Positions 44,283-53,374 of a stretch of DNA of 64,000 nucleotides are shown here, piece by piece. The position numbers were made by a program, and so were the translations under genes. Under the pieces are notes generated by a model. That model did no database searches, was not told where the DNA came from, and worked only from the letters and a program-made list of their open reading frames with translations. Source of the stretch: Archangium violaceum (GTDB taxonomy: Bacteria; Myxococcota; Myxococcia; Myxococcales; Myxococcaceae); the NCBI RefSeq assembly GCF_016859125.1, contig NZ_CP069338.1, positions 8,621,501-8,685,500 of the forward strand. Direction: 5' to 3'. Numbering within the stretch: the stretch's first letter is position 1; the number at the start of each line of letters is the position of its first letter.

Positions 44283-46310
44283 GTGGTGCATGAAGTTCCG
44301 CACGCGAGCCTGTTGCTGGTGGATGAGCGACAGGAAAGTCTCCTGGCGCTGGAAGCCTCCCTCGCTCCACTCGGCCCGCGGCTGGTGACGGCCAACTCGG
44401 CCGAGGATGCGCTCCGCCGGTTCCTGCACGAGGACTTCGCCCTCATCCTCCTCGACGTGCACCAGGAATGGGAGGAGGGGCTCGTCTCGGCCCGGTTGCT
44501 CCGCGAGGTGTGGCGCTCGCGTTCCACGCCTCTCCTTCTTCTCACCGAGGAGCCGGAGCCCGCGCGTGTCCGGGAGGCTCATGCGCTCGGGGCCGTGGAC
44601 TGTCTGGCCAGCTCACACGATCCGGATGTGCTCCGGGCCAAGGTGTCCGTCTTCATCGAGCTGCATCAGCGCAACACCGAGCTTCGCCGGGCCCGGGTGG
44701 CCCTGGCGGAGCGCGAGGAGCGATTGCGCTTCATCCTCCAGGCCGGTGGCCTCGGGCAGTGGAGGCTGGAGCTCCCGACGCTGCGGCTGGATGCGTCGGA
44801 GGGCTGCAAGAACAACTTCGGCCTGCCTCCCGAGTGGGCGCTGTCCTCGTATGAGGCCTTGCTCTCGCTCATCCATCCGGAGGACCGCCAGGGAATGACG
44901 GAGGCCGTGGAGCGGGCGCTGGCCACATGCGGCGACTACTCCGCGGACTATCGCGTCGTGCCTCCAGGCGGAGGCCTGCGTTGGGTCGCGGCGCGTGGGC
45001 GCGTGGAGTGTGGCCCGGACGGTAGACCCGTGGGCATGGTTGGCATCACCCTGGACATCACGGAGCGGATGCGCGGTGAGCAGAGGCTCGGCTTCCTGTC
45101 CGAAGCGAGCCGGTTGCTGACCGAGTCACAGGAGCCGGACGACGCCCTGCAGCGCGTCGCGCGGCTCGCCGCCTCGTCCGTGGCCACGTATTGCCTGGTG
45201 GATCTCCTCCAGGAGGATGGAGGGTTCCAGCGTGTGGCCGCGGCGCACCGGGAGCCGTCCCTGGAGGAGGCCATCCAGCAGGCCCGGCGCTTCACGCCCC
45301 AGTCCGACGTCTCCGCGCTCGTGGCCGAGGCATTGCGACATGGCTGGACGAAGCTCTACACGGACCTCACTCCCGAGCATCGGCGGCGGAGCGCCGTCAG
45401 CCCCGCGCACCTGGAGCTCCTGGAGCGATTGGATCCTCACTCCGTGCTCCTGGTGCCGATGAAGACGCGGGAGCGGCCCTGGGGCGTCATCACGTTCGCT
45501 CGCGCGGGCGCGGCCGAGCGGTTCGACGAGGGCGACATGGACATGGCCGAGGAGCTGGCCCGCCGCGCGGCGTCCGCGCTGGAGAACGCCCGGCTCCTTC
45601 GCACCACGCAGGAGGCGGTACGGCTCCGGGACGAGTTCCTCTCGGTGGCCAGTCATGAGCTCAAGACACCGCTCACGCCCTTGAGCCTCAAGCTCCAGGC
45701 CCTGGCGCGCGCGGTGAAGGGTGGAGGGTGCGCGGACCTGGAGCGGCGGTTGCCGGGAGAGGTCGACGTGATGCGCCGGCAGGTCAAACGTCTCTCGGAC
45801 CTGGTGAACGAGCTGCTCGACGTATCGCGCATCAGCTCGGGCCGGCTGTCGCTGGCGCTCGAGCAGGTCGACCTGACGGCGCTCGTTCGCGAGGTGAGCT
45901 CCCGGTTCGAGCCCGAGGCGGAGCGGGTCGGCTGCCGTCTCCACATCATGAACGACGGCGCCCTGCTGGGGTGTTGGGACAGGCTGCGACTCGAGCAGGT
46001 GGTCTCCAACCTGCTCTCCAATTCCATCAAATACGGAGCGGGCAGACCCATCCACATCCAGGTCGGGGCATCGGAGCGGGGGGCGCGGCTCGTCATCCGG
46101 GACGAGGGCATCGGCATCCAGGAGGAAGCGCTCTCGCGCATCTTCGGCAAGTTCGAGCGCGCCGTCTCCGAGCGGAACTACGGAGGGTTGGGGCTGGGCC
46201 TCTACATCACCCGGCAGATCGTGGAGGCCCATGGCGGAACCATCCGGGTGGAGAGCGCGCCAGGGCAGGGCGCGACCTTCACCCTGGAGCTGCCCCTGCG
46301 CCCCGGTTAG
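44283..46310 (+). CDS. Hybrid sensor kinase: receiver-PAS-GAF-histidine kinase
   Basis: A 675-residue cytoplasmic protein. Residues 1-125 form a receiver domain with phospho-acceptor D58 in FALILLDVHQEW; the usual Lys near ASSHDP is missing. A PAS domain follows (LRFILQAGGLGQWRLELPTL to VGMVGITLDITER). A GAF domain comes next (about residues 270-435, SVATYCLVDLLQEDGG and SVLLVPMKTRERPWGVITFA). The kinase core has FLSVASHELKTPLTPLSLKL (H458), VVSNLLSNSIKYGAGRPIHI, RDEGIGIQEEALSRIFGKFE and GGLGLGLYITRQIVEAHGG. GTG 44283 (or 44286) is preferred because GGAGGT lies 5-8 bp upstream; an ATG at 44190 would add 31 unlikely residues. Confidence 0.85.
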   Translation: MVHEVPHASLLLVDERQESLLALEASLAPLGPRLVTANSAEDALRRFLHEDFALILLDVHQEWEEGLVSARLLREVWRSRSTPLLLLTEEPEPARVREAHALGAVDCLASSHDPDVLRAKVSVFIELHQRNTELRRARVALAEREERLRFILQAGGLGQWRLELPTLRLDASEGCKNNFGLPPEWALSSYEALLSLIHPEDRQGMTEAVERALATCGDYSADYRVVPPGGGLRWVAARGRVECGPDGRPVGMVGITLDITERMRGEQRLGFLSEASRLLTESQEPDDALQRVARLAASSVATYCLVDLLQEDGGFQRVAAAHREPSLEEAIQQARRFTPQSDVSALVAEALRHGWTKLYTDLTPEHRRRSAVSPAHLELLERLDPHSVLLVPMKTRERPWGVITFARAGAAERFDEGDMDMAEELARRAASALENARLLRTTQEAVRLRDEFLSVASHELKTPLTPLSLKLQALARAVKGGGCADLERRLPGEVDVMRRQVKRLSDLVNELLDVSRISSGRLSLALEQVDLTALVREVSSRFEPEAERVGCRLHIMNDGALLGCWDRLRLEQVVSNLLSNSIKYGAGRPIHIQVGASERGARLVIRDEGIGIQEEALSRIFGKFERAVSERNYGGLGLGLYITRQIVEAHGGTIRVESAPGQGATFTLELPLRPG

Positions 46311-46322
46311 GGCCTCCTGGCC

Positions 46323-47705
46323 TCATGCCCGACGCAGCACCCGCCCCGAGGTGGCGGGCAGCGGCCCGAGCTGGAGACGTCCCCCCCGCAGGGTGAAGCG
46401 GCGCCCGGGCTCCAGCAGATCGATCCAGTCGCCATCCGGCGTCCCGGTCATCGGAACCTCCACCTCCGCTGGCTTGTCCGAGGCATTCACCGCCACGACG
46501 AGCAGCTCGCCCCCGCGCTCCCGGGCGAACGCCAGCTGCTCGTTGCGCACCAGCAGCTCCCGGTAGCTTCCCTGCCGGAGCGCCTCGTGCTGGTGCCGGA
46601 GCGAGGCGAAGCGGGTGATGGCCTCGCGCAGACCGGGATGGGGAGGCTTCGCCGGGCCCGGGGGCTCGGGAAGAGCGGGCCGGAGCGGACGGTCATCGCC
46701 GCCCTCCTTGCGACCCGTCTGTCCCCACTCACTGCCGTAATAGATGGAGGGCACGCCGGGGAGGGTGAACAGGAGCAGGTAGAGCAGGGGAAGGTGGCGT
46801 GCGTCCTTCAAGAGGCTCGCGGCCCGGTTCACGTCGTGGTTGTCGGCGAAGGTGTAGAGGGACAGGCCCTCGTACATGCCGCTGGGCGCGACCTGCCGCT
46901 TCAGTGTGTGGGCCAGCTCGAAGTAGTTCCGGTCGTTGTGGCTGGACCAGAGTCCCTTCCACAGGGCGTAGTCCGTGGTGGCGTGCAGCCGTCCTGGCCG
47001 GGCCCACTGGCGGTAGTCGCCGTGGATGACCTCGCCCATGAGCCACAGCTCCCGGCCGAGTCCGCGGCAGAAGGAGGCCAGGCCATCGAAGAAGTCGAGG
47101 TCCATGGCGTCCGCCGCGTCGAGCCGGAGGCCGTCGATCCGAAAGCGCTCCACCCAATGTGTCACCGCGTCGAAGAGGTGCCGGCGGACCGCCTCCTCGC
47201 GCAGCTCCAGCTTCACCAGATCCTCCACGCCGTGCCAGCCCTCGTACACGAAGGGGTCCCCGAAGCGGTTGTGTGCATCGAAACGCAGACCGCGGAACCA
47301 TGTCCGGTAGGGGGATGCCGGGCCCTTCTCCCGCAGGTCCCGGAAGGCCCAGAAGGACCGGCCCACGTGGTTGAAGACCGCGTCGAAGATCACCCGCATC
47401 CCGCGCGCATGCAGCCCGTCCACCAACCGGGCGAGCGTGGCCTCGTCACCCAGGCGGCGATCCACGTGGAAGTAGTCCGCCGTGTCGTAGCCGTGGGTGG
47501 AGGACTCGAAGAGGGGTCCGAGATAGACGGCGTTCACCCCCAGCGCGGCCCAGTGGTCGAGCCAGGGCAGGAGGCGATCGAGACGCGCGACAGGGGCGCT
47601 CTGGAAGTCGTTCGTGGCGGGGGCACCGCAGGCACCCAGAGGGTACACATGGTAGAAAACCGCGTCGTGCACCCAGGCAGGCTCTCGCAGGGTCTCTGAA
47701 GGCAT
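46323..47705 (-). CDS. Alpha-amylase family (GH13) glycosidase
   Basis: A 460-residue cytoplasmic glycosidase. GH13 conserved regions are intact: region I DAVFNHVGR (108-116), region II RIDGLRLDAAD with nucleophile D196, region III LMGEVIHGDY with acid/base E225, and region IV FADNHDVNR with D291. The C-terminal beta domain ends LQLGPLPATSGRVLRRA. The length and lack of signal peptide suit intracellular maltodextrin or trehalose-related metabolism; the exact subfamily is not clear. The start at ATG 47705 (MPSETLREPAWVHD) is preferred to the longer frame at 47747. Confidence 0.9.
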   Translation of the reverse strand: MPSETLREPAWVHDAVFYHVYPLGACGAPATNDFQSAPVARLDRLLPWLDHWAALGVNAVYLGPLFESSTHGYDTADYFHVDRRLGDEATLARLVDGLHARGMRVIFDAVFNHVGRSFWAFRDLREKGPASPYRTWFRGLRFDAHNRFGDPFVYEGWHGVEDLVKLELREEAVRRHLFDAVTHWVERFRIDGLRLDAADAMDLDFFDGLASFCRGLGRELWLMGEVIHGDYRQWARPGRLHATTDYALWKGLWSSHNDRNYFELAHTLKRQVAPSGMYEGLSLYTFADNHDVNRAASLLKDARHLPLLYLLLFTLPGVPSIYYGSEWGQTGRKEGGDDRPLRPALPEPPGPAKPPHPGLREAITRFASLRHQHEALRQGSYRELLVRNEQLAFARERGGELLVVAVNASDKPAEVEVPMTGTPDGDWIDLLEPGRRFTLRGGRLQLGPLPATSGRVLRRA

Positions 47706-47851
47706 GCCGCCAGGGATATGCACCCGCGGGTGCTGCCTCAAGGTCACTTCACGTGGGGGAGGACGACCCGGGCACCGCCGGCCCGAAGCCTCCCAGTGCA
47801 GGCAGGCGGCCTGCTACCGTCGCCGCCACCCTTCACGAAGAGGTTCTCCCC

Positions 47852-49066
47852 ATGGCTCCCCGCGATTTCAACCGGGGCGAGTTTCTCGCCCTCGCCGGTC
47901 TGTTGGCCGGCTCCTCCCTCCTGCGGGGCACGGCGGAAGCCGCCGCGCCCAAGGCCGCTCCACCCACGAAGAAGGACGCCGCCGGCCCCACGCGGGAACA
48001 ACTGCGCCGAGGCTGCCGTGCCTCGCTCGTGCTCGGCTCCTCCGAGAACGAAGGCGCGGAGCTGATCCGCGTGGGCGAGTGGGTGCGGCGTCAGGGGCTG
48101 GGGACGGACGTGTACGGACATGGCGAGCTCGTCCAGTCCTTCGAGAAGCGCATCGCGGGCCTGCTCGGCTTCGAGGAGGGGTGCTTCATGCCGACTGGCA
48201 CCATGGGCCAGCTCATCGCGCTGCGGATGTACGCGGACGCCGGGGGCAGACGCACGGTGGGCCTCCACCCGTCCTCCCATCATGTGCTGCACGAGAACGA
48301 CAGCTACTCCGTGTTGCACGGACTGCGCGCGGTGCTGCTCTCGCCCTGGGCCCGGCCGGTGCTCGCCAGTGACGTGAAGGAGGCCCGCGAGCCGCTCGAT
48401 GTCGTCAGCGTCGAGCTGCCCGTGCGGTGGTTGGGTGGGCAACTGCAGACCTGGGAACAGCTCGAGGAGCTCAAGCGCACCTGTCGCGAGCAGGGGGTGA
48501 AGCTGCACATGGATGGGGCGCGCTTGTGGGAGAGCCAGCCCTTCTACGGGCGCTCCTACGCGGACATCTGCCGGGGCTTCGACTCCGTCTACGTGTCCTT
48601 CTACAAGATGGTGGGGGCGATGGGCGGGGCGATGCTGGTCGGCGGACGCGACTTCATCCGCACGGCACGCCTCTGGAGGCACCGGCACGGCGGGAACATC
48701 TTCCAGATGTGGCCCTACGTCGCGTCGGCGGCGATGCGCCTGGATGACGTGCTGGCCCGCATTCCGGGCTACGTCCAGCGCGCGAAGTCCATCACCGAGG
48801 CGCTGGCGGCGGACTCCCGGCTCACGGTGCTACCCCGGCCGGTGCAGACGAATCTGTTCCGCGTCTTCCTGCGTGGGGACCCGGCGGCGTTGTCGGGTCA
48901 GCGCGACCGCATCGCGCGCGAGCACGGCGTCTGGGTGGCCAACGGCTTCAGCCCGACACGCGTGCCCGGAATCGTCGAGACGGAGCTGCAGGTGGGCGCG
49001 GAGCTCGCGGACCTCGGGGACGCGGACGCCGCGCGCGCCTTCCTCCGGTTGCTCGAGCCGGCGTGA
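47852..49066 (+). CDS. Exported PLP-dependent beta-eliminating lyase (threonine-aldolase-like)
   Basis: A 404-residue fold-type-I PLP enzyme of the threonine aldolase/beta-eliminating lyase group. DVYGHGELVQSFEKRIAGLL, FMPTGTMGQLIALRMYADA, KLHMDGARLWESQPFYGRSY (Asp contacting the PLP ring) and VSFYKMVGAMGGAMLVG (the Lys that binds PLP) are the family motifs. It starts with DFNRGEFLALAGLLAGSSLL, which looks like a Tat-type leader but has only one Arg at the twin position. This is followed by a low-complexity linker. Export is thus possible but not certain. The substrate is unknown. Confidence 0.85.
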   Translation: MAPRDFNRGEFLALAGLLAGSSLLRGTAEAAAPKAAPPTKKDAAGPTREQLRRGCRASLVLGSSENEGAELIRVGEWVRRQGLGTDVYGHGELVQSFEKRIAGLLGFEEGCFMPTGTMGQLIALRMYADAGGRRTVGLHPSSHHVLHENDSYSVLHGLRAVLLSPWARPVLASDVKEAREPLDVVSVELPVRWLGGQLQTWEQLEELKRTCREQGVKLHMDGARLWESQPFYGRSYADICRGFDSVYVSFYKMVGAMGGAMLVGGRDFIRTARLWRHRHGGNIFQMWPYVASAAMRLDDVLARIPGYVQRAKSITEALAADSRLTVLPRPVQTNLFRVFLRGDPAALSGQRDRIAREHGVWVANGFSPTRVPGIVETELQVGAELADLGDADAARAFLRLLEPA

Positions 49067-49084
49067 GCGTTTCCGTGGGAGGAC

Positions 49085-49606
49085 TCAGCCCGCGCGCCGC
49101 TGATCCCTCGGGTACTCCACGACGTTGGCCGGGTGGGCGCTCACGGTGTGGGGGCTGCCGACGCGCAGACGGAGCAGGAGCTTCGCGCTCGGCAGGAGGA
49201 ACAGCACGGCGCCCACCCCCGTGAAGCCGAGCGGCGCGAGCAGGGGCGGCGCCACGGAGAAGGCCCCCTCGAAGCTCGCGTACGAATACTGCCCCTGGAG
49301 CTCCTCCAGCAGCGCGAGGAAGTGGACGACCGTCCCCACCAGGCCGATGAGCACGCCCGCGCCGCCGACGAGGCGCGCCGTCCACGCGAACACCGGGCGG
49401 GACCTCGGGATGCAGACGATTGTCATCAGCACGAAGCCGATGACGCCATAGAGCACCGGGACCGCTTGCAGTCGGTTGTCGAAGTCCTTTCCGGCCCAGT
49501 GGCCGATGGCGGCATCGAAGGCCAGTGCGACGAGGCCAGGGGCGAGGGCGAGCGCGACCGCCTTGCGCGAGTTGCGCCGGGCCCAGAGAAGAAGTCTGCC
49601 GAACAT
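49085..49606 (-). CDS. Four-helix membrane protein of unknown function, 173 aa
   Basis: Hydrophobic helices can be seen near KAVALALAPGLVALAFDAAI, YGVIGFVLMTIVCI, GVLIGLVGTVVHFLALLEEL and LLAPLGFTGVGAVLFLLPSA. The start MFGRLLLWARRNSRK at 49606 is preferred to the longer frame at 49678. No family is recognised. It is convergent with the PLP lyase, 18 bp apart. Confidence 0.65.
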   Translation of the reverse strand: MFGRLLLWARRNSRKAVALALAPGLVALAFDAAIGHWAGKDFDNRLQAVPVLYGVIGFVLMTIVCIPRSRPVFAWTARLVGGAGVLIGLVGTVVHFLALLEELQGQYSYASFEGAFSVAPPLLAPLGFTGVGAVLFLLPSAKLLLRLRVGSPHTVSAHPANVVEYPRDQRRAG

Positions 49607-49703
49607 GTATGGAATCTCCGGAAGGGGACCCTCCCTATACCTGGATTGTAAACCTCTATAAACTCGGGCCTGACGCACAGCGTCGTACGCTCCCGGGTGC
49701 TCC

Positions 49704-51953
49704 TCACGCCGGCTTCTGGACGGGGCTGTAGGGCAGCTCCAGGGTGAAGGTGGCTCCCTTCCCGGGCCCTTCGCTGTGGACGGTCAGTGAGCCGCCCAGC
49801 TCCTGCGCCGCCAGGGCACTGGAGTGCAGGCCGAAGCCGTGCCCCTCCTCGCGGGTGGTGAAGCCGTACTGGAAGATGCGGGTGAGCATCTCCGGCGCGA
49901 TCCCCATGCCGTTGTCGTGGACCTGGACGCGGACGCGGTCGGCGGCGGTCTGCTCCATCTTCACCGTCAGGAGCCGTTCGCTCGGTGTTACCGTGTCCAT
50001 GGCGTATTTGGCATTGCTGACCAGGTTGACGAGGATCATCAGCATCTTGTGCTTGTCCGTCATCACGGGCGGCAGGGGCGCCATGTGCCGCTGCACCTTC
50101 ACCTGGTGACGGGAGAGCCCGGCCGAGTTGATGCGCAAGGCGTCCTCCACCAGCTCCGATAGGGAGACCTGCTCGTGCAGCCGGGGCGTCCGGGCGTAGT
50201 TCTGTTGCACCTTGACGATGTCGCCGATGTGCTCGGTGTAGCGGCCCACGTCATCCAGCAGGGAGACGAGCTCCTGGCGGTCCTCCATCAGGTTCTCCCC
50301 CAGCTTGTTCAGGAAGGGCAGGAGGTGCCGCCCGCGCTCGTCCTGGGTGAGGAAGACAGCGAGGTCACCCTGGCGCTCCTCGAGCATGTGGGCCACGCGC
50401 CCCACGTGCTCGAGCTTCATGTCCGTCATCCTCTCCTTGGCCACCTGGGCCGAGGTGTAGACGCTGTTGAGCACGTTGCCCACGTTGTGCAAAACGTTGG
50501 TGGCGATCTCCGCCATGCCCGCCTGGCGAGCCGTCTGCACCAGATGCATGTGGACCTCCTTGAGCTCGCGGGTGCGCTCGTCCACTCGCTGCTCCAGCCC
50601 TTCGTTGGCCTGGCGAAGGGCCTCTTCGCGCCGCTGGACCTCGTTGGCCATGAGCTGGAAGGCGCTGGCCAGCTGCCCCAGCTCGTCGTGGCGGGCGGTG
50701 TCCAGCGCCACCGCGCGGGTGAAGTCACCGGCCGCCACCTTGTCGGTGGCCTGGGTCAGCTCCTTCAGCGGATGGGAGATCTGCTGCTGGAGCACCCGGT
50801 ACATGATGGCCAGCTCCAGCAACAGCGACACGATGCCGATCAGCAGGACGTAGCGCGCTCCGAGGAACGCGGGCTGGGACACCACACTCCTGGGCAAGAC
50901 CGTGGCGAGGTTCCAGCCGGGGCCCCGCAGCCGCGTCACGCCGATGTACTCGTCGTACTCCGGGAGCTTCAGGACGTTCTGACCGGACCCGCGGTTCTTG
51001 ACGCGTTCGAAGAGGCTCCGCAGGTGGTCCGCGTTCTCCTTGGAGCCGAGCCGACTGGCCGCGAGGTCGGGCTGCGCGGTGGCGCTCAGGATGTCGTAGG
51101 GGCTGGTGGCGCTCTCCAGCTTCAGCGCGGGATGGGCGATGAGCTGGCCATCGTCGCGGAAGATCACGTTGTAGGCACCGGGCAGGTGGTCGTTGATGGT
51201 GCGCGCCATCAACTCGTCGAGGAGGACATCGTGGCCGATCGTCGCGACATGGCGGCCGTCCAGGTCCACCGGAGTGGAGACCGAGACCATCCATTTCCGG
51301 GAGACGGTCTCCAGGTAGATGCCGGTCCAGAGGGTCTGCCTTCGTGGATTGTTCTCGGGGAGGCCGAGGGCGAAGTCCTCGTAACCAGCGGTCGAGAAGC
51401 CAGCCTCGAGTTCCTGGCCCCAGGTGGGAGCTCCCGGCAGATAGCCCAGGAGCGCGCCCTCGGGGAGGGTGACATAGGTCGTCCTGAAGCGGATATGGAA
51501 GGCGGGCCCATACCGGGAGAGCACGTCGTACACGGCCATGAACCGGGCGCGGAACGCGTCATCGAGGGCCACGTGCGGGGCGATGAATCCCTGAACCATC
51601 TTCGTGCCATCGAAGCGCTCGAGCCGGTTGCGGACCGTCCCATCGGGCAGGCGCACGAACAGACCATCGAAGCGGGCGCTCACGTCCTGCCCTTGGAGGG
51701 CCCGGATTTCCTCCACCAGGACCTTCCTGAGGGCAGCGTGGTTGTCCTCCGCCAACACGAAGATGGACTGCTCGCGCTCGCCGCGCTCCGACACATACTG
51801 CTGCAACTGCGTGAGGGTTTCGATGCGCAGGGTGCGGAGCAGGTGGAGGTAGCTGAGGAACGTGGACAGGGCGATGATGACCCCGATGCCCACGCCCATC
51901 TTGAGGAGCGTTGAGCGGGCCAGCGAGGCTCGGGAGCTGGATGCTGGATGCAT
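49704..51953 (-). CDS. Membrane sensor histidine kinase (Cache-HAMP-HATPase)
   Basis: A 749-residue transmembrane kinase: an N-terminal helix (KMGVGIGVIIALSTFLSYLH), a large periplasmic region of about 320 residues resembling a double Cache sensor (WTGIYLETVSRKWMVSVSTP, DDGQLIAHPALKLESATSPY), a second helix (YVLLIGIVSLLLELAIMYRV), a HAMP domain (ISHPLKELTQATDKVAAGDF) and a coiled coil. The phospho-acceptor region is the variant EIATNVLHNVGNVLNSVYTS with His at about 489. This HNVGN box is one I associate with a kinase group common in myxobacteria. Then come MILVNLVSNAKYAMD, VHDNGMGIAPEMLTRIFQYG and GHGFGLHSSALAAQELGG. No adjacent response regulator. Confidence 0.87.
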   Translation of the reverse strand: MHPASSSRASLARSTLLKMGVGIGVIIALSTFLSYLHLLRTLRIETLTQLQQYVSERGEREQSIFVLAEDNHAALRKVLVEEIRALQGQDVSARFDGLFVRLPDGTVRNRLERFDGTKMVQGFIAPHVALDDAFRARFMAVYDVLSRYGPAFHIRFRTTYVTLPEGALLGYLPGAPTWGQELEAGFSTAGYEDFALGLPENNPRRQTLWTGIYLETVSRKWMVSVSTPVDLDGRHVATIGHDVLLDELMARTINDHLPGAYNVIFRDDGQLIAHPALKLESATSPYDILSATAQPDLAASRLGSKENADHLRSLFERVKNRGSGQNVLKLPEYDEYIGVTRLRGPGWNLATVLPRSVVSQPAFLGARYVLLIGIVSLLLELAIMYRVLQQQISHPLKELTQATDKVAAGDFTRAVALDTARHDELGQLASAFQLMANEVQRREEALRQANEGLEQRVDERTRELKEVHMHLVQTARQAGMAEIATNVLHNVGNVLNSVYTSAQVAKERMTDMKLEHVGRVAHMLEERQGDLAVFLTQDERGRHLLPFLNKLGENLMEDRQELVSLLDDVGRYTEHIGDIVKVQQNYARTPRLHEQVSLSELVEDALRINSAGLSRHQVKVQRHMAPLPPVMTDKHKMLMILVNLVSNAKYAMDTVTPSERLLTVKMEQTAADRVRVQVHDNGMGIAPEMLTRIFQYGFTTREEGHGFGLHSSALAAQELGGSLTVHSEGPGKGATFTLELPYSPVQKPA

Positions 51954-52162
51954 GGTGACCTGGCCTTCCTATAGTGCCGAAGCACGAGGAGCCAGGGGGG
52001 GGCGGCGTTCTGTCCGGCACCAGGACTCCGGGTGCGAGGCCATTGCTCTCGCCGCGCTGCACCCGGGTCGTTATGGTGAACGGGTTCATCCGGGTCATCC
52101 TGGGAGGGTGCTCCGGATGGCTCTGGACATCAAAGACAGGCTCGAGGAGGAGCGGAGGACCG

Positions 52163-52597
52163 ATGCTGAAGATAAGACATATCGATCATGTCGTGTTGAG
52201 GGTGTCTGATGTCAAGCGCATGATGGATTTCTATATGGACGTCATCGGCTGCTCTCTCGAGAAGATCCAGGAGGAGTCCGGCCTGTACCAGGTGCGGGCG
52301 GGGAGCTCGCTCATCGACTTGATCCCCGTGGATGGCCGGCTTGGACGGATGGGGGGGGCGGCACCAGGGAAGGAAGGTCGCAACCTCGACCATTTCTGTC
52401 TGAGGATCGACCCGTTCGATGCGGACGAGATCATTCCGTATCTGAAGAGCAAGGGCGTCGACCCCGGGAAGGTGGAATCCCGGTACGGGGCCGAAGGCGA
52501 GGGACCGTCGATCTATGTGACGGATCCCGAGGGAAATGTCGTGGAGCTGAAAGGTGCTCCGTACCCCCGGTCCTCCTCATCCCCGGACAGCCGCTGA
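52163..52597 (+). CDS. VOC-family (glyoxalase/bleomycin-resistance fold) protein
   Basis: A 144-residue single-module protein. Metal-ligand positions typical of the fold are visible: His in IRHIDHVVLRVSDVKRMMDF, His in RNLDHFCLRIDPF and Glu in DPEGNVVELKGAP. The spacing of the beta-alpha-beta units is normal. GCGGAGGA lies before the ATG at 52163; a longer frame to 51974 is not favoured. The substrate is unknown. It resembles small glyoxalase-like enzymes more than fosfomycin-resistance proteins. Confidence 0.83.
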   Translation: MLKIRHIDHVVLRVSDVKRMMDFYMDVIGCSLEKIQEESGLYQVRAGSSLIDLIPVDGRLGRMGGAAPGKEGRNLDHFCLRIDPFDADEIIPYLKSKGVDPGKVESRYGAEGEGPSIYVTDPEGNVVELKGAPYPRSSSSPDSR

Positions 52598-52669
52598 CGC
52601 CGCGCCGCTTCGAGATCGTGCTCGTGCCGCGCGGCTCCAGCGAGCCCGTCTGGCTGCCGCGTTGAGCGT

Positions 52670-53242
52670 TCAGCCCATCTTCATGCAGTGGGGGCGGGCC
52701 TGCAGCCGATCGACATAGGCATCGATCGTGGGCCGGCCGGTCTTCGTCCCCCATATGCGCATCCAGATGAACATCGAGCCGATCATCACATCGGCCGCGG
52801 TGAACCAGTCGCCGAACAGGTAGGGCCCCTTGCCCAGCTCGCCCTCGACCACGTTCAACACGGTTTCGAAGTCCGTCCAGCCGCGCTGGGGCAGCGTCTC
52901 CACCTTCATGAGCTTGTCGCCCATCGCGGGCTCGAGCTGCGACGTCGAGTACACCATCAGGGACAGGTAGCGCCCCCGTTCCGGCGTGCCCGGCTTCGGC
53001 GCGAGGTTGGCCTCGGGGTACTTCTCCGCGATGTACATACAGATGGCCGCGCCCTCGAACACCCGCGCCTCGCCATCCACCAGCGCCGGCAGCTTGCCGG
53101 AGGGGTTGATCTTCAGGAACTCCGGCGACTTGTGTTCGCGCTTCTCGAAGTCGATGGGCACGAGCTCGTACTTCGCTCCGCTCTCATCGAGCATCCACTT
53201 GCTGATCGCCGCACGGCTCTTGGGGTAGTAGTAGAGCTTCAT
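52670..53242 (-). CDS. Glutathione S-transferase family protein
   Basis: A 190-residue two-domain GST. The thioredoxin-like N-terminus is MKLYYYPKSRAAISKWMLDE with a likely catalytic Ser or Tyr. FLKINPSGKLPALVDGEARV contains the cis-Pro and FEGAAICMYIAEKYPEANLA the glutathione gamma-Glu site. The helical C-terminal domain has FGDWFTAADVMIGSMFIWMR, containing the conserved Asp. GGAGGAGAA precedes the ATG at 53242. The family includes detoxification and ligand-binding members. Confidence 0.87.
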   Translation of the reverse strand: MKLYYYPKSRAAISKWMLDESGAKYELVPIDFEKREHKSPEFLKINPSGKLPALVDGEARVFEGAAICMYIAEKYPEANLAPKPGTPERGRYLSLMVYSTSQLEPAMGDKLMKVETLPQRGWTDFETVLNVVEGELGKGPYLFGDWFTAADVMIGSMFIWMRIWGTKTGRPTIDAYVDRLQARPHCMKMG

Positions 53243-53374
53243 CGGTTCTCCTCCGAGGTGTTGGGTGCCCTTCACCCAGCGGCCGGCACTTCATCAGAAT
53301 TGAGTCCCCGGTCCGAGAACTAACTGCACTGATGTACAGGGCTGAGCAGGCTGGCTCGAAGCGGCCCGATAGGG

